From: Lampropedia puyangensis
Lineage (GTDB): Bacteria; Pseudomonadota; Gammaproteobacteria; Burkholderiales; Burkholderiaceae_C
Assembly: GCF_004833285.1 (NCBI RefSeq)
Contig: NZ_STFG01000005.1
Span: 62,001-126,000 of the forward strand
Reading direction: 5' to 3'
DNA length: 64,000 nt
Position numbers and translations under genes: made by a program. Shown piece by piece: positions 43,729 to 53,344 of this stretch; within the stretch, counting starts at the first letter, position 1; each line of letters begins with the position of its first letter. The notes beneath the pieces are model-generated. The model ran no database searches. It was not told the DNA's origin and saw only the letters and a list, made by a program, of their open reading frames with translations.

Positions 43729-45687
43729 GTGAAATATGCGTTATGGCTTGTGGCTTTCATACTCGTTTGGCCTCTGCATGCTCGGGCAGCAGAGGATGTG
43801 GTTAACGCCTGTACGCCGCAAATTGTGGCGATACAGGCCGCGCGTGCAGATCCTGAAACGCCTGAAATCCGCCCTGTACAAGGGTGGGTGGATGTCAAGG
43901 TGCCTGAGGTATGGTTCAGACGTTGGCTAGGCTGGGGCGGCTCGGTGTGGTATCGCATTGACTGGAAACGTGCTGCCGAGAGCGTCTGTGAAGATAGTAC
44001 GTCTCCTGTTGCTTTGGGTATTGATGGCATCATGGTTGCCGGCGAAGTTTTCAGCAATAACGACCTTTTGTGGCGTGATGCTTCATTAGTGGAGCCGCTC
44101 TCGCGCAGTTGGAATGTGCCTCGTTGGGGTATTCTGCCCGCGTCGAGTTTGCACACAGGCATCAATTCTGTCTGGGTGCGGGCGGTTGGCGCCATTGGTG
44201 TGTCTTCTGGTTTGGGGCCAGTTCGTCTGGGCGAGGTGCATGACGTTGCTGAAAAATACAACAGCGCACTTTGGCGGCAGCGCTTGGTGTATTTCATCAA
44301 TGCCGTGCTATGTACGATGGCCGCTGCATTGTTTCTGTTGGTGTGGGCTGTTGGGCGAAGAGGCCGCTCACAAGCACAAGGCACAGATATCAATGCTTAT
44401 GGCTGGTTCGGCTTGATGGCCCTGTGCTGGCTGGCCTATCTCACCACTTATTTGGCACCTTCGCCATGGCCGTGGCCTGACTCTTTGGCGCGTGCGCGCT
44501 TTAGCCAGGTGGCGCTGATTGGTTATGCACTGTGCGTTTGCATTTTCACCTTTCGCTTTGGCGGCCAACATTTCCCGCGAATAGAAAAAATACTTTATGG
44601 GCTCGCGGCATTGGGAACGGCGGTGCTGGCACTGCTGCCGCATGAGGCGGTTATGCATTGGCTTAACCCTCTGTGGCAGGCCACGATGTGGGTAATTCTG
44701 CTCAACGGATTGCAGTTTCAGTGGCACGCATGGCGTCCTAGGCAAGGGCGCATTCATGTTTCGCACCGTTTGCTTGCCGTGTGTTGGCTGGTTTTTGTTG
44801 TGGTCGGGGTGGCTACGCAACTGTCCTTTGTGGACATGTGGCAAGTAGCGCGCTATTGGGCCGCTCTGTCTGGCTTGTCTGTGATTGGGCTGGTCATGCT
44901 GTTGTTAGGGGCTCAGTTGGTGCGGCAAATGCGCAGCATGGCGCTATTCAATCGTTCCTTGGAAGAGCGTGTGGCCCAAGCCCGCAATGAGTTGGAACAG
45001 GCACAAGGCCGTGCGCATGCCCAGGCCTTGGAGAACGCCAAGTTACAAGAACGCATGCGCATTGCCCATGATTTGCACGACGGTTTGGGGGCCAGTTTGG
45101 TGCGGGGGATGGCTCTGGTTGAACAAGCCGGGCAGACGCTGCCCAACGACAGGGTGCTTTCACTTTTCAAAACCTTGCGCGACGATTTGCGCCAAGTTAT
45201 TGACTATGGCTCCAGCGCAGGGGCTACAGTGCCCGACACACCTGTGCAGTGGGTCGCTCCGCTGCGCCATCGCTTTACGCATATTCTGGACGAGTTGGAC
45301 GTAGCGTCTGAGTGGAATATCTCACCCCAATGGCCCGCACCCTATCTGCCCAGCGCGTTGCAGTGCTTGGGGTTGACGCGCCTGATGGAAGAGGCTCTCT
45401 CCAATGTGATTAAACACAGCCACGCCCGGCATTTGCGGGTAGCGATTGAGACGGGCATTGCCACGCCGCGGCAGGAAGGTGTGTTGGTCGTGCGCATTGA
45501 GGATGACGGAACAGGCTTTGATGTAGCGGCAGTGCGACAAGCCGGCTTGTCGGTGGGAATGCGCAGCATGGCCGCCCGTTCTGAGCGCATTGGCGCGCAA
45601 TTGCAGGTGACATCAAGCCCATGTGGCACGATGGTCAGCGTGCTGATGGTGCTAGCTGTGGCGCCTGCTTCTGCTGCGAAGACCTGA
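43729..45687 (+). CDS. 7TMR-DISM type sensor histidine kinase (HisKA_3)
   Basis: Membrane-bound sensor kinase of 652 residues. A cleaved signal peptide opens it (KYALWLVAFILVWPLHARAAED), followed by a periplasmic domain of about 190 residues (GWVDVKVPEVWFRRW, WYRIDW), seven membrane segments between about 195 and 400, a short coiled coil (SLEERVAQARNELEQAQGRA), the phosphoacceptor box RIAHDLHDGLGASLVRGMAL near 445, and an ATPase domain with EALSNVIKHSHARHLRVAI and DDGTGFD. This is the 7TMR-DISM plus NarX-like kinase layout. The start is GTG 43729, because GGGGAG lies seven bases before it. No response regulator is adjacent; the next gene is convergent. Confidence 0.9.
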   Translation: MKYALWLVAFILVWPLHARAAEDVVNACTPQIVAIQAARADPETPEIRPVQGWVDVKVPEVWFRRWLGWGGSVWYRIDWKRAAESVCEDSTSPVALGIDGIMVAGEVFSNNDLLWRDASLVEPLSRSWNVPRWGILPASSLHTGINSVWVRAVGAIGVSSGLGPVRLGEVHDVAEKYNSALWRQRLVYFINAVLCTMAAALFLLVWAVGRRGRSQAQGTDINAYGWFGLMALCWLAYLTTYLAPSPWPWPDSLARARFSQVALIGYALCVCIFTFRFGGQHFPRIEKILYGLAALGTAVLALLPHEAVMHWLNPLWQATMWVILLNGLQFQWHAWRPRQGRIHVSHRLLAVCWLVFVVVGVATQLSFVDMWQVARYWAALSGLSVIGLVMLLLGAQLVRQMRSMALFNRSLEERVAQARNELEQAQGRAHAQALENAKLQERMRIAHDLHDGLGASLVRGMALVEQAGQTLPNDRVLSLFKTLRDDLRQVIDYGSSAGATVPDTPVQWVAPLRHRFTHILDELDVASEWNISPQWPAPYLPSALQCLGLTRLMEEALSNVIKHSHARHLRVAIETGIATPRQEGVLVVRIEDDGTGFDVAAVRQAGLSVGMRSMAARSERIGAQLQVTSSPCGTMVSVLMVLAVAPASAAKT

Positions 45688-45759
45688 GCCGTGCGTGAGC
45701 GGGCTGCTGCAAACATCCATTTTCAGAGGGCGCAATATCTGCTTGCTGTTGCAATGCTC

Positions 45760-46737
45760 TTAGGTATTGACCAATACCAGCTTGCCCCGCACTGCACGCT
45801 GGCCCATGCGTTCGTAAGCTTTGTGCAAGTCGCTCATGGGCATGGTGCCATCCATCACGGGTTTGATCTTGCCTTGCACATACCACTGCGCCAACTCTTG
45901 CAGCATGGCGCCATTGGCCGCAGGCTCTTTTTGGCTAAAAGCGCCCCAGAAAACGCCGACGATTGACGCACCTTTGAGCAACGGCAGATTCAACGGTAGT
46001 GAGGGGATTGGGCCAGCGGCAAAGCCAATGACGAGGTAACGCCCGCGCCAGGCGATGGAACGAAAAGCCGCTTCAGCGTAGTCGCCACCAACTGGGTCAT
46101 ACACCACATCAGGCCCTTTGCCATTGGTCAGCGTTTTCAGCGTTTCACGCAAATCTTGCGTTTGGTAGTTGATGGTTTCGTCTGCCCCAATGCTTTTGCA
46201 CAGTGTGCATTTGTCGTCGCTGGAGGCTGCGGCAATGACTTTGGCGCCTTGTGCCTTGGCAATCTGAATGGCTGCTGTGCCTACACCACCAGCTGCGCCA
46301 AGCACCAACACGGTCTCTCCTGCTTGCAGGCCGCCTCGGTCAATCAGTGCGTGGTGTGATGTGGCGTAAGTCATGATGAAGGCCGCAGCATCTTCATAGC
46401 TGAACGCATCAGGCAGGGGAATGCACAGGTGCGCGGCAACCGTTGCGTGCGTACCAAACCCACCGGTGCCGCTCAGGGCTGCCACGCGTTGCCCCACTTG
46501 CAGATGCTGGACGCCTTCGCCAACGGCTTCAATTTCACCTGCGTACTCAGAGCCCGGCACGAATGGCAAAGCAGGCTTCATTTGGTATTTGTTCTGCACG
46601 ATCAGCAGGTCAGGAAAATTCAAACTGGCGGCATGAATACGCACCAGCACTTCGCCTTTGCCGGGTGTTGGTGTGGGTAATTCTTGCCACTGCAGGTTGT
46701 CTACGCCGGTGGGGTCTGTGCAAAGCCATGCGTGCAT
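45760..46737 (-). CDS. Quinone oxidoreductase family protein (MDR superfamily)
   Basis: NADPH:quinone oxidoreductase-type member of the medium-chain dehydrogenases, 325 residues. It has no structural-zinc Cys cluster and shows the family's LNFPDLLIVQNKYQMKPALPFVPGSEYAGEI at about 41-71, the nucleotide site VLVLGAAGGVGTAAIQIAKAQGAKVIA near 142-168, and VYDPVGGDYAEAAFRSIAWRGRYLVIGFAAG. The start is ATG 46737 with AAGGAG before it; the frame stays open further upstream, but those residues are not protein-like. The substrate is probably a quinone or unsaturated ketone. Convergent with the sensor kinase. Confidence 0.92.
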   Translation of the reverse strand: MHAWLCTDPTGVDNLQWQELPTPTPGKGEVLVRIHAASLNFPDLLIVQNKYQMKPALPFVPGSEYAGEIEAVGEGVQHLQVGQRVAALSGTGGFGTHATVAAHLCIPLPDAFSYEDAAAFIMTYATSHHALIDRGGLQAGETVLVLGAAGGVGTAAIQIAKAQGAKVIAAASSDDKCTLCKSIGADETINYQTQDLRETLKTLTNGKGPDVVYDPVGGDYAEAAFRSIAWRGRYLVIGFAAGPIPSLPLNLPLLKGASIVGVFWGAFSQKEPAANGAMLQELAQWYVQGKIKPVMDGTMPMSDLHKAYERMGQRAVRGKLVLVNT

Positions 46738-47028
46738 TGTGTGTTGCTCCTTCGTTGCTGTTGTGTTGGGCTGAGATCGGCCAAAGATCGTGATCGCGGT
46801 TAAGCACTTGTTTACGGCCGCTGCGCTATCTGTGAATATGCAGAACATGCATTCAAGCGCAGTTTGGGAGTTTGCGCAGTAACCTAGGTGTCGCATTGGG
46901 GGCTGTTCGCGTTTGAAAGATCTGCAAAAGCAGCGCTTCCTGGAACGGCAGAAAACACCCACTGGATTCAATAAGCGTTGTGCAGCGTTGGGGCACCGAA
47001 CGTATGCAAACCGCCTAGAATCGTGGCC

Positions 47029-47463
47029 ATGATTCGATATACCTTGGTTGTCATGGCCCTTGCTGCATGTTTGCTGCTGGGCAATGTGGTCATTCAATGG
47101 ACGGGGCTGCCAGTGCCGGCAGCTTTGATTGGGATGCTGTTGCTGCTCGGCGCATTGCTGTGTCTGCCCCGCGTTCCTGAGGTTTTGGCACGTATCTCCG
47201 ATTGGATGCTGCGCTACCTTGTGCTGTGGATACTGCCTTCTGCATTGGGGGTGGTGGCTTATGGCGCTGCTTTGAAGCAGCACTGGCTGCCCATTGTGTT
47301 GGCTGGTGTGATTGGTACCGCGTTGACTGCTGTTGTGACGGCCTGGGTGTTTGTGGTCACACTGCGTTGGACTGAAAAGAATAAACAGGCGCCAGCCTCC
47401 TCGGCTCTCGCTACAAATACAGACAATGGCGCAACCACGCCCGCTCATCAGGAGTTGCCATGA
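47029..47463 (+). CDS. CidA/LrgA family membrane protein
   Basis: Holin-like small membrane protein of 144 residues. Four membrane segments are visible: YTLVVMALAACLLLGNVVIQW, PAALIGMLLLLGALLCL, ILPSALGVVAYG, and IVLAGVIGTALTAVVTAWVFVVTL. Family features are GLPVPAALIGMLLLL and ISDWMLRYLVLWILPSALGV. LrgA/CidA proteins affect murein hydrolase activity and, in some species, pyruvate uptake. Its stop overlaps the ATG of the LrgB gene by four bases, so the pair is translationally coupled. There is no strong Shine-Dalgarno; GTG 47023 is an alternative start. Confidence 0.88.
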   Translation: MIRYTLVVMALAACLLLGNVVIQWTGLPVPAALIGMLLLLGALLCLPRVPEVLARISDWMLRYLVLWILPSALGVVAYGAALKQHWLPIVLAGVIGTALTAVVTAWVFVVTLRWTEKNKQAPASSALATNTDNGATTPAHQELP

Positions 47464-48224
47464 TGGATGTCGATGCCATGCTCTCTTGGGGGCAAACTTG
47501 GCTGGCCGGACTCACTTGGCAAGCGGTGGCCAGCACATGGTTTTGGAGTGGCTTGACCATCATGGTGTACTTGTTGGCTGTTGCGGTATACCGGCGTTCA
47601 GGCGGCCATGCTTTGGCTATCCCTGTGCTCACCGGTGGTGCGGTGATGGTGGCCGTATTGGTGCTTTCAGGCACGGCATACCAGGACTACGCGCAATCGG
47701 TGGCGTTGCTCAAATGGATGCTAGTGCCCGCTTTGTTGCTGTTGGCTGTGCCGATGCGCCAGCAACTGCAGCGTTTGCGTGCCGTATGGTTGCCTTTGAC
47801 GGTTGCCGTGCTAGCAGGCAGCGCCACGGCCATTGCCAGCACGATGGGCATTGCACTGTTGTTGGGCGTGGACGAAACGACCCTGATTTCCATGTTGCCC
47901 AAGTCGGCCACAATGCCCATTGCCATTCAAGGTGCACAGGCGCTTGGCGGCGCAGGCGGCATTGTGGCGTTGAATGTCGTGGCTACAGGCGTTCTCGGGG
48001 CCATGATGGTGCCTTTGTTGCTACGCATGCTGCGTGTGGAAGATGAAGTGGTGCGCGCCGCAACCTCTGGCTTGGTCGCTCATGCCATTGGTACAGCACG
48101 CGAAATGCAAGACGGTCCGACGGCAGGGGCTTTTGCCGCATTGGCCATGAGCATGACAGGCTTGTGCACCGCGATCATGTTGCCCATTGCCGTGTGGCTG
48201 ATGCGGTGTTTCATGGCTGGTTAA
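47460..48224 (+). CDS. LrgB family membrane protein
   Basis: Partner of the LrgA/CidA protein, 254 residues with about eight membrane segments. The family block is clear: LLLGVDETTLISMLPKSATMPIAIQ and LGGAGGIVALNVVATGVLGAMM, then GLVAHAIGTAREMQDGPTAGAFAALAMSMTGLCTAIMLPI. LrgB family members form transport or holin-like complexes with LrgA. The start ATG overlaps the previous stop by four bases. The pair lies alone between the quinone oxidoreductase and hrpA, with no LytSR-type regulator beside it; the 7TMR kinase upstream is not its known type. Confidence 0.9.
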   Translation: MMDVDAMLSWGQTWLAGLTWQAVASTWFWSGLTIMVYLLAVAVYRRSGGHALAIPVLTGGAVMVAVLVLSGTAYQDYAQSVALLKWMLVPALLLLAVPMRQQLQRLRAVWLPLTVAVLAGSATAIASTMGIALLLGVDETTLISMLPKSATMPIAIQGAQALGGAGGIVALNVVATGVLGAMMVPLLLRMLRVEDEVVRAATSGLVAHAIGTAREMQDGPTAGAFAALAMSMTGLCTAIMLPIAVWLMRCFMAG

Positions 48225-48317
48225 CCCTGCGGTTTTTTTGTTCAGTCGTGTTTGGCTGGCCGCCTGGTTTAACGGCCGGTTGTTCAGATCAAGGTCTAAA
48301 GCGCAAGGCTGACTGTG

Positions 48318-51300
48318 ATGGTTCTAGGGCAGTCTGTTGCAGGCCACCATGGCAGCACGGATAATGCGCCCCTTATGCCTTCAAATGGACAGAAAACCAA
48401 TTCCCAAGCAAGCTTCAATAGCTTGCAAGATTTGCGCAATGTGCGTGCTAGCCAGAACAAACCAGGTGAGCCCTTGGCCGAGAGTGACTTGGTGATGAAA
48501 CCGGCTGCGCCGGTTGTTCCTACTGCGCTGCACATCGACTTTCCCGATAACCTACCGGTCTCAGCCCGTAGAGCAGAGATTGAGCGAGCCCTGCGTGAGC
48601 ATCAGGTCATCATCATCAGTGGGGAAACCGGCTCCGGTAAAACGACCCAACTGCCCAAAATTGCGTTGGCGCTTGGGCGTGGCTTAGGGCGAGGTCATCA
48701 AGACGCGAAAACCGGTAAGCGTGGCCAATGGATTGGACACACACAGCCAAGACGCATCGCAGCCTCCAGCGTGGCCAAACGCATCGCAGAAGAACTGCAG
48801 ACGCCTATGGGTGAGGTGGTTGGCTACAAGGTGCGCTTCAATGACCGTTTGGGCCCCCATGCCCGCGTGAAACTGATGACCGATGGGATTTTGCTGGCCG
48901 AGACGCAAACCGACCCGCTGCTCAAGGCGTATGACACGCTGATCATTGATGAAGCGCACGAGCGCAGCCTGAATATTGATTTTCTGTTGGGATACCTCAA
49001 GCAGATTTTGCCGCGTCGTCCTGATCTGAAGGTCATCATCACATCGGCCACGATTGATGCAGACCGCTTTTCTCAGCATTTCGCCACACGGCGTGGTGGT
49101 AACTTGGTGCAGGCCCCCGTATTGCATGTGTCGGGCAGAACGTATCCTGTCGAAATTCGGTATCGCCCCTTTGAAGAAAGCCGCGAAACCGATTTGAATA
49201 CCGCTATTGCCGATGCGGTCGACGAGTTATGGAGCGGCCATGTGGGCGGCGACATTCTCGTTTTCCTGCCCGGTGAACGTGAAATTCGTGAAGCGGCAGA
49301 CCATTTGCACAAGCATTTGTCACATGATCCCATGCGCCGCCACAGTATCGTGCTGCCCTTGTTTGCGCGTTTGTCGCAGGCTGAGCAAGATCGTGTATTT
49401 GAAACAGGTGGGCCGCCCCGCGTAGTACTGGCTACCAACGTGGCTGAAACGTCTCTGACGGTGCCGGGCGTGCGTTATGTGGTCGACGCCGGTACCGCAC
49501 GCGTGAAACGCTACAGCTACCGCAGTAAGGTCGAGCAGTTGTTGGTTGAACCCATCAGCCAAGCCGCAGCCAACCAACGCAGCGGGCGTTCAGGCCGCGT
49601 AGCCGATGGCATTGCCATTCGCTTGTATGAGCAAGAGGGTTTTGACAGCCGTCCACGGTTTACTGATCCTGAAATCCTGCGCTCATCACTCGCTGGTGTT
49701 ATCTTGCGCATGAAGTCGCTTGGTTTGGGGGCGGTAGAGGACTTCCCATTTCTGGAAGCCCCTACGCAACGCGCCATTACCGATGGCTACCAGCTCCTGC
49801 AAGAGCTTGGGGCTATGGACGAGTGGAACCACCTCACCGATGTGGGGCAGCAAATGGCACGTCTGCCGTTAGATCCGCGTGTCGGCCGGATGTTGCTGGA
49901 AGCTAAGAAACGCGGCGCGTTACAGGAAGTGCTGGTCGTGGCCGCAGCCCTTTCAGTACAAGACGTGCGTGATCGCCCGCTGGATAAGCAAGCGCAGGCT
50001 GACCAGCAGCATGCCCGCTTTGATGATGAAAAAAGCGAATTCGTCAGTTACCTCAAGCTGTGGCAATGGATTCACGATGCGCGCGGCGGTAAAACGGGTG
50101 GTTTGCCATCGGCTAAGCAGCAAGCCGTGGCAGCTGCCCAAGCTAAAAAAAGTGTACGCAACCATGCTGCTTTACCTGTGGCGCAGCGCAGCAGCTCAAG
50201 TGTTGCGGTGGAACAGGCCTCCCCCATTTCCCCTGCACCTGTCAGTTCAACGCAGGGCAGGGCCGCGCATGTCAACGCGCAGCCCTCACACCGCCTAACA
50301 AACCGGCAATATGAACAACTGCTCAAGAGCAGCTTCATCAATATCCGCCGCGTGCGCGAATGGCGAGATATCCATCAACAACTCACCGCAGCAGTTACCG
50401 AACAGGGCTGGAAGCTGGCTGAACAAAAAAATGCAGCCAGCTATGAAGCTTTGCACCTGTCACTGCTGGCTGGCTTGCTTGGCAACGTGGGTTACAAGCA
50501 AGATGAGAACGACTGGTATCTGGGGGCACGTGGCATCAAGTTCTACCGCCACCCCGGCGCGCATTTGCGCAAAAAACCAGGGTGCTGGGTAGTGGCAGCG
50601 GAACTGGTAGAAACCACGCGCCTATTTGGGCGAGAGATAGCCACGATTGAGCCCCAATGGCTGGAAGAAGTGGGCCACCATTTGCTGAAAAAACAGTTGC
50701 TGGATCCACATTGGGAGCAAAAAGCGGGCGAAGCCGTTGCGCTGGAGCGTGCGACTTTGTATGGCTTGGTTGTGTATAGCGGGCGCAAGATTCCCTACGA
50801 GCGATTGGACCCGGCAGCAGCGCGTGAAATCATGATTCGCCAAGCCTTGGTGCAGGGCGATTACGTGGATGACTGGGAACGTAAATTTCCTTTTTTAGTG
50901 ACCAATCGCAAGCGCATTGCCAAGGTCGAGGAGCTTGAACACAAGTCGCGCCGCCAAGACGTGCTGGTGGATGAAGAGTTGATCTATGCGTTTTATGACC
51001 GTCTTATCCCTGAGGCAGTGGCCAATGGCCGCCAATTGGAAAATTGGTACCGGCAAGAGCGCAAGTTGCAGCCGCAGTTGCTGGAATTGCAAAAGGACGA
51101 GCTCATGCGGCACGAAGCCGCAGGCATTACAACGCAAGCCTTCCCGCCCACCATCAAGCTGGCGGGTATGGACTTGAATGCCACGTACTTGCATGAACCG
51201 GGCAACCCGCGTGATGGTGTTACGGTCACGATTCCACTATATGCACTCAACCAAGTGCAGGAAGAGCGGGCCGATTGGCTGGTGCCCGGCATGCTGAAAG

Positions 51301-52727
51301 TCAAAGTGCAGGCCTTGATTAAAAGCTTGCCGCAGCGGCCGCGCTCACGCTTGCTGCCGTTGGCTGAAACAGCCGAGGTGATTGCGAACACATGGATGCA
51401 AGAAGGTGGCTTTGCACAAGGCGATTTGAGCGAACGCCTGCGCCAGTGGGTACGCACTAAAACAGGCTTGGAGATCAAACCTACCGATTTCAAGGCCGAT
51501 ATGCTCAGCCCGCACTTGTTCATGAACTTTCGCGTGGTGGATGAGCATGGTCGCCAACTTGGGCAAGGCCGTAATTTGGCGGCCCTGAAGGCGCAGTGGG
51601 GCCAGCAAGCGCGAGGGGCCTTTCAGGCTTTGGCTGGTTTGAAGTTGGCGCAAACGGTCGAGGGGGATGTAACGGCTGATGCAAGTGCCGCAGGCAATTT
51701 AACATCAGTCCACGCTCAGCCCTTTGGAGGGGCAAAAGCCGCAGATAAAAACCGTGTTCAAGATTCAAAACAGGCTCGTTTTGAGTCTTCCGGTTCAGCA
51801 CACGTTAAGGCGGCTCAAGAGCAAGGCCAAAATGCCACAACGACCATAACGAATACGCAATCTGCGTTGGGTGAGCCTGATCAACGCCACACCAGTTGGG
51901 ATTTCGGTGAGTTGCCCGAGATCATGGAGTGGGGCAAGGGCTGCCGTAAATTGGTCGGCTTTCCTGCACTGGTAGACCAAGGTGACGTCGTCACCATTGA
52001 AGTGTTTGATGAGCCAGAAGCGGCAGCCAAAGTGCACCGAAAAGGCTTGCAGCGCCTGTTCGCCCTGCAGATCAAGGATGCCCTTAAATACCTAGAAAAA
52101 AATATCCCTGACTTGCAGAAGATGTCGATCGCCTTCATGCCGCTTGGTACTTTGGAAGAACTTCGGGAGCAAATTATCCAAACGGCATTGCAGTTGGCTT
52201 TTTTGCAAGAGCCTTTGCCTATCAATACGGAGCAATTTGCACAACGCCTGCAGGACGGCCGTCCGCGGCTGACATTGTTGGCGCAAGAAGTGGCACGTTT
52301 GGTAGGGCAAGTGCTGGCTGAATACAGTCTGGTGGTGCGCAAACTCAAAGACACCAAAGGTGCAGACGGGGCAGTGGCAGACATTCGCCAACAACTTGAG
52401 CGTTTGGTGGGCAAGCGCTTTGTGCAAGACGTTCCGCAAGCGGCGCTAAAGCACTTCCCCCGCTACCTCAAAGGGATGCTGATGCGGCTGGACAAATACC
52501 GTGAAGACCCCATGCGCGATCAAGTACGCCAAAGCGAAATGGCTCCATTGGAGGCGCGCTATTGGAAAAAGCTGGCTGAACGCCGTGGTCAGGCCGATGA
52601 CACTTTGCAGGATTACCGGTGGTTGCTGGAAGAGTTGCGCATTAGTTTCTTTGCTCAGCAACTGCGCACCCCTCAGCCTGTGAGCGTGAAACGGTTAGAT
52701 AAAGTCTGGGCGCAAGTGGTGGCGTGA
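48318..52727 (+). CDS. hrpA: ATP-dependent RNA helicase HrpA
   Basis: DEAH-box RNA helicase that helps rescue stalled ribosomes and processes mRNA. The 1469 residues exceed the roughly 1300 of E. coli HrpA. Motifs are in order: GETGSGKTTQLPK near 100, TQPRRIAA, DEAHERS near 212, SATIDADRFS, and QRSGRSGRV in motif VI near 420, followed by the ratchet-like domain and C-terminal DUF3418 region. Two low-complexity insertions explain the extra length (about residues 595-660 and 1110-1190, rich in Ala, Gln, Ser and Thr). ATG 48318 is chosen with AAGG nine bases before it. The N-terminal 70 residues are an extension. Confidence 0.94.
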   Translation: MVLGQSVAGHHGSTDNAPLMPSNGQKTNSQASFNSLQDLRNVRASQNKPGEPLAESDLVMKPAAPVVPTALHIDFPDNLPVSARRAEIERALREHQVIIISGETGSGKTTQLPKIALALGRGLGRGHQDAKTGKRGQWIGHTQPRRIAASSVAKRIAEELQTPMGEVVGYKVRFNDRLGPHARVKLMTDGILLAETQTDPLLKAYDTLIIDEAHERSLNIDFLLGYLKQILPRRPDLKVIITSATIDADRFSQHFATRRGGNLVQAPVLHVSGRTYPVEIRYRPFEESRETDLNTAIADAVDELWSGHVGGDILVFLPGEREIREAADHLHKHLSHDPMRRHSIVLPLFARLSQAEQDRVFETGGPPRVVLATNVAETSLTVPGVRYVVDAGTARVKRYSYRSKVEQLLVEPISQAAANQRSGRSGRVADGIAIRLYEQEGFDSRPRFTDPEILRSSLAGVILRMKSLGLGAVEDFPFLEAPTQRAITDGYQLLQELGAMDEWNHLTDVGQQMARLPLDPRVGRMLLEAKKRGALQEVLVVAAALSVQDVRDRPLDKQAQADQQHARFDDEKSEFVSYLKLWQWIHDARGGKTGGLPSAKQQAVAAAQAKKSVRNHAALPVAQRSSSSVAVEQASPISPAPVSSTQGRAAHVNAQPSHRLTNRQYEQLLKSSFINIRRVREWRDIHQQLTAAVTEQGWKLAEQKNAASYEALHLSLLAGLLGNVGYKQDENDWYLGARGIKFYRHPGAHLRKKPGCWVVAAELVETTRLFGREIATIEPQWLEEVGHHLLKKQLLDPHWEQKAGEAVALERATLYGLVVYSGRKIPYERLDPAAAREIMIRQALVQGDYVDDWERKFPFLVTNRKRIAKVEELEHKSRRQDVLVDEELIYAFYDRLIPEAVANGRQLENWYRQERKLQPQLLELQKDELMRHEAAGITTQAFPPTIKLAGMDLNATYLHEPGNPRDGVTVTIPLYALNQVQEERADWLVPGMLKVKVQALIKSLPQRPRSRLLPLAETAEVIANTWMQEGGFAQGDLSERLRQWVRTKTGLEIKPTDFKADMLSPHLFMNFRVVDEHGRQLGQGRNLAALKAQWGQQARGAFQALAGLKLAQTVEGDVTADASAAGNLTSVHAQPFGGAKAADKNRVQDSKQARFESSGSAHVKAAQEQGQNATTTITNTQSALGEPDQRHTSWDFGELPEIMEWGKGCRKLVGFPALVDQGDVVTIEVFDEPEAAAKVHRKGLQRLFALQIKDALKYLEKNIPDLQKMSIAFMPLGTLEELREQIIQTALQLAFLQEPLPINTEQFAQRLQDGRPRLTLLAQEVARLVGQVLAEYSLVVRKLKDTKGADGAVADIRQQLERLVGKRFVQDVPQAALKHFPRYLKGMLMRLDKYREDPMRDQVRQSEMAPLEARYWKKLAERRGQADDTLQDYRWLLEELRISFFAQQLRTPQPVSVKRLDKVWAQVVA

Positions 52728-52816
52728 TGGTGCTCGGCATGCGAGGGAGTATGTTGGTGTCGCCCCTGGAATGGGCTGCATCAACCTTGCCTCAGTGTTC
52801 TCAGTAAGCAGACTTT

Positions 52817-53344
52817 TCAAGCGATTGCCGCTATTTTCAGTGGGCGCATCAGGTAACTTGCTCCGGGGCCGTAGGCGGCCAGTTTTTCTTGCAAATCGCG
52901 CGAGTGCACCATGGGGGGATTGAAGCCGCGTGCTTGCCAATAGGTGGTCGCAGAAGCTAACGCCACCAGTGCAGCAGAGTCAAAGCCATCTTGGCGCGCT
53001 GCCTCTATGGCTGCTGCATACAAAGCCTGACCTACACCAAGCCCTTGTGCATCAGTTGCAACTGCGCAATCGTGCAAGAACCAATGTGTGGCCGGTTGCG
53101 GAATTTGTACCAGCTTTTCGTTCAAAGCAGGAGGTAACCCTGCGTGCCAAGGGTAAGCAATCAAATAACCCAGCATGCGTTGCGTTTGCTTTTCCTTCGC
53201 AGCCCAACAGGTGCCAGGAGACAGCGCCAGGCGGTTAAGGAAAAAGTCGGCATCTTCCAGTAGCTGTGCGGGATAGGCGCTTGCCTGCACACTCAAAAGC
53301 GCATCAATGTCAGCAGGCAAGAGGGGCGTAATGGAATAGGGCAT
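52817..53344 (-). CDS. GNAT family N-acetyltransferase
   Basis: Acetyl-CoA dependent transferase of 175 residues, substrate unknown. The acetyl-CoA binding block is CAVATDAQGLGVGQALYAAAIEAARQDG at about 91-118, with Q-x-x-G-x-G, preceded by the strand GYLIAYPWH and followed by AATTYWQARGFNPPMV-like residues. The family start MPYSITPLLPADIDALLSVQ fits. It converges with hrpA. Its promoter lies in the AT-rich gap before the polysaccharide locus. No neighbour suggests a target. Confidence 0.88.
   Translation of the reverse strand: MPYSITPLLPADIDALLSVQASAYPAQLLEDADFFLNRLALSPGTCWAAKEKQTQRMLGYLIAYPWHAGLPPALNEKLVQIPQPATHWFLHDCAVATDAQGLGVGQALYAAAIEAARQDGFDSAALVALASATTYWQARGFNPPMVHSRDLQEKLAAYGPGASYLMRPLKIAAIA

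Noticed and set aside
45763-45778. GGTATTG-AC-CAATACC inverted repeat at the end of the oxidoreductase gene
   Set aside because: It lies inside the coding end, is only 7 bp and lacks a T run, so I do not call it a terminator.
46738-47448. Upstream extension of the quinone oxidoreductase frame by over 200 codons
   Set aside because: The extension is not protein-like and overlaps the CidA/LrgA gene on the other strand. A good AAGGAG precedes the ATG at 46737, which is the usual family start.
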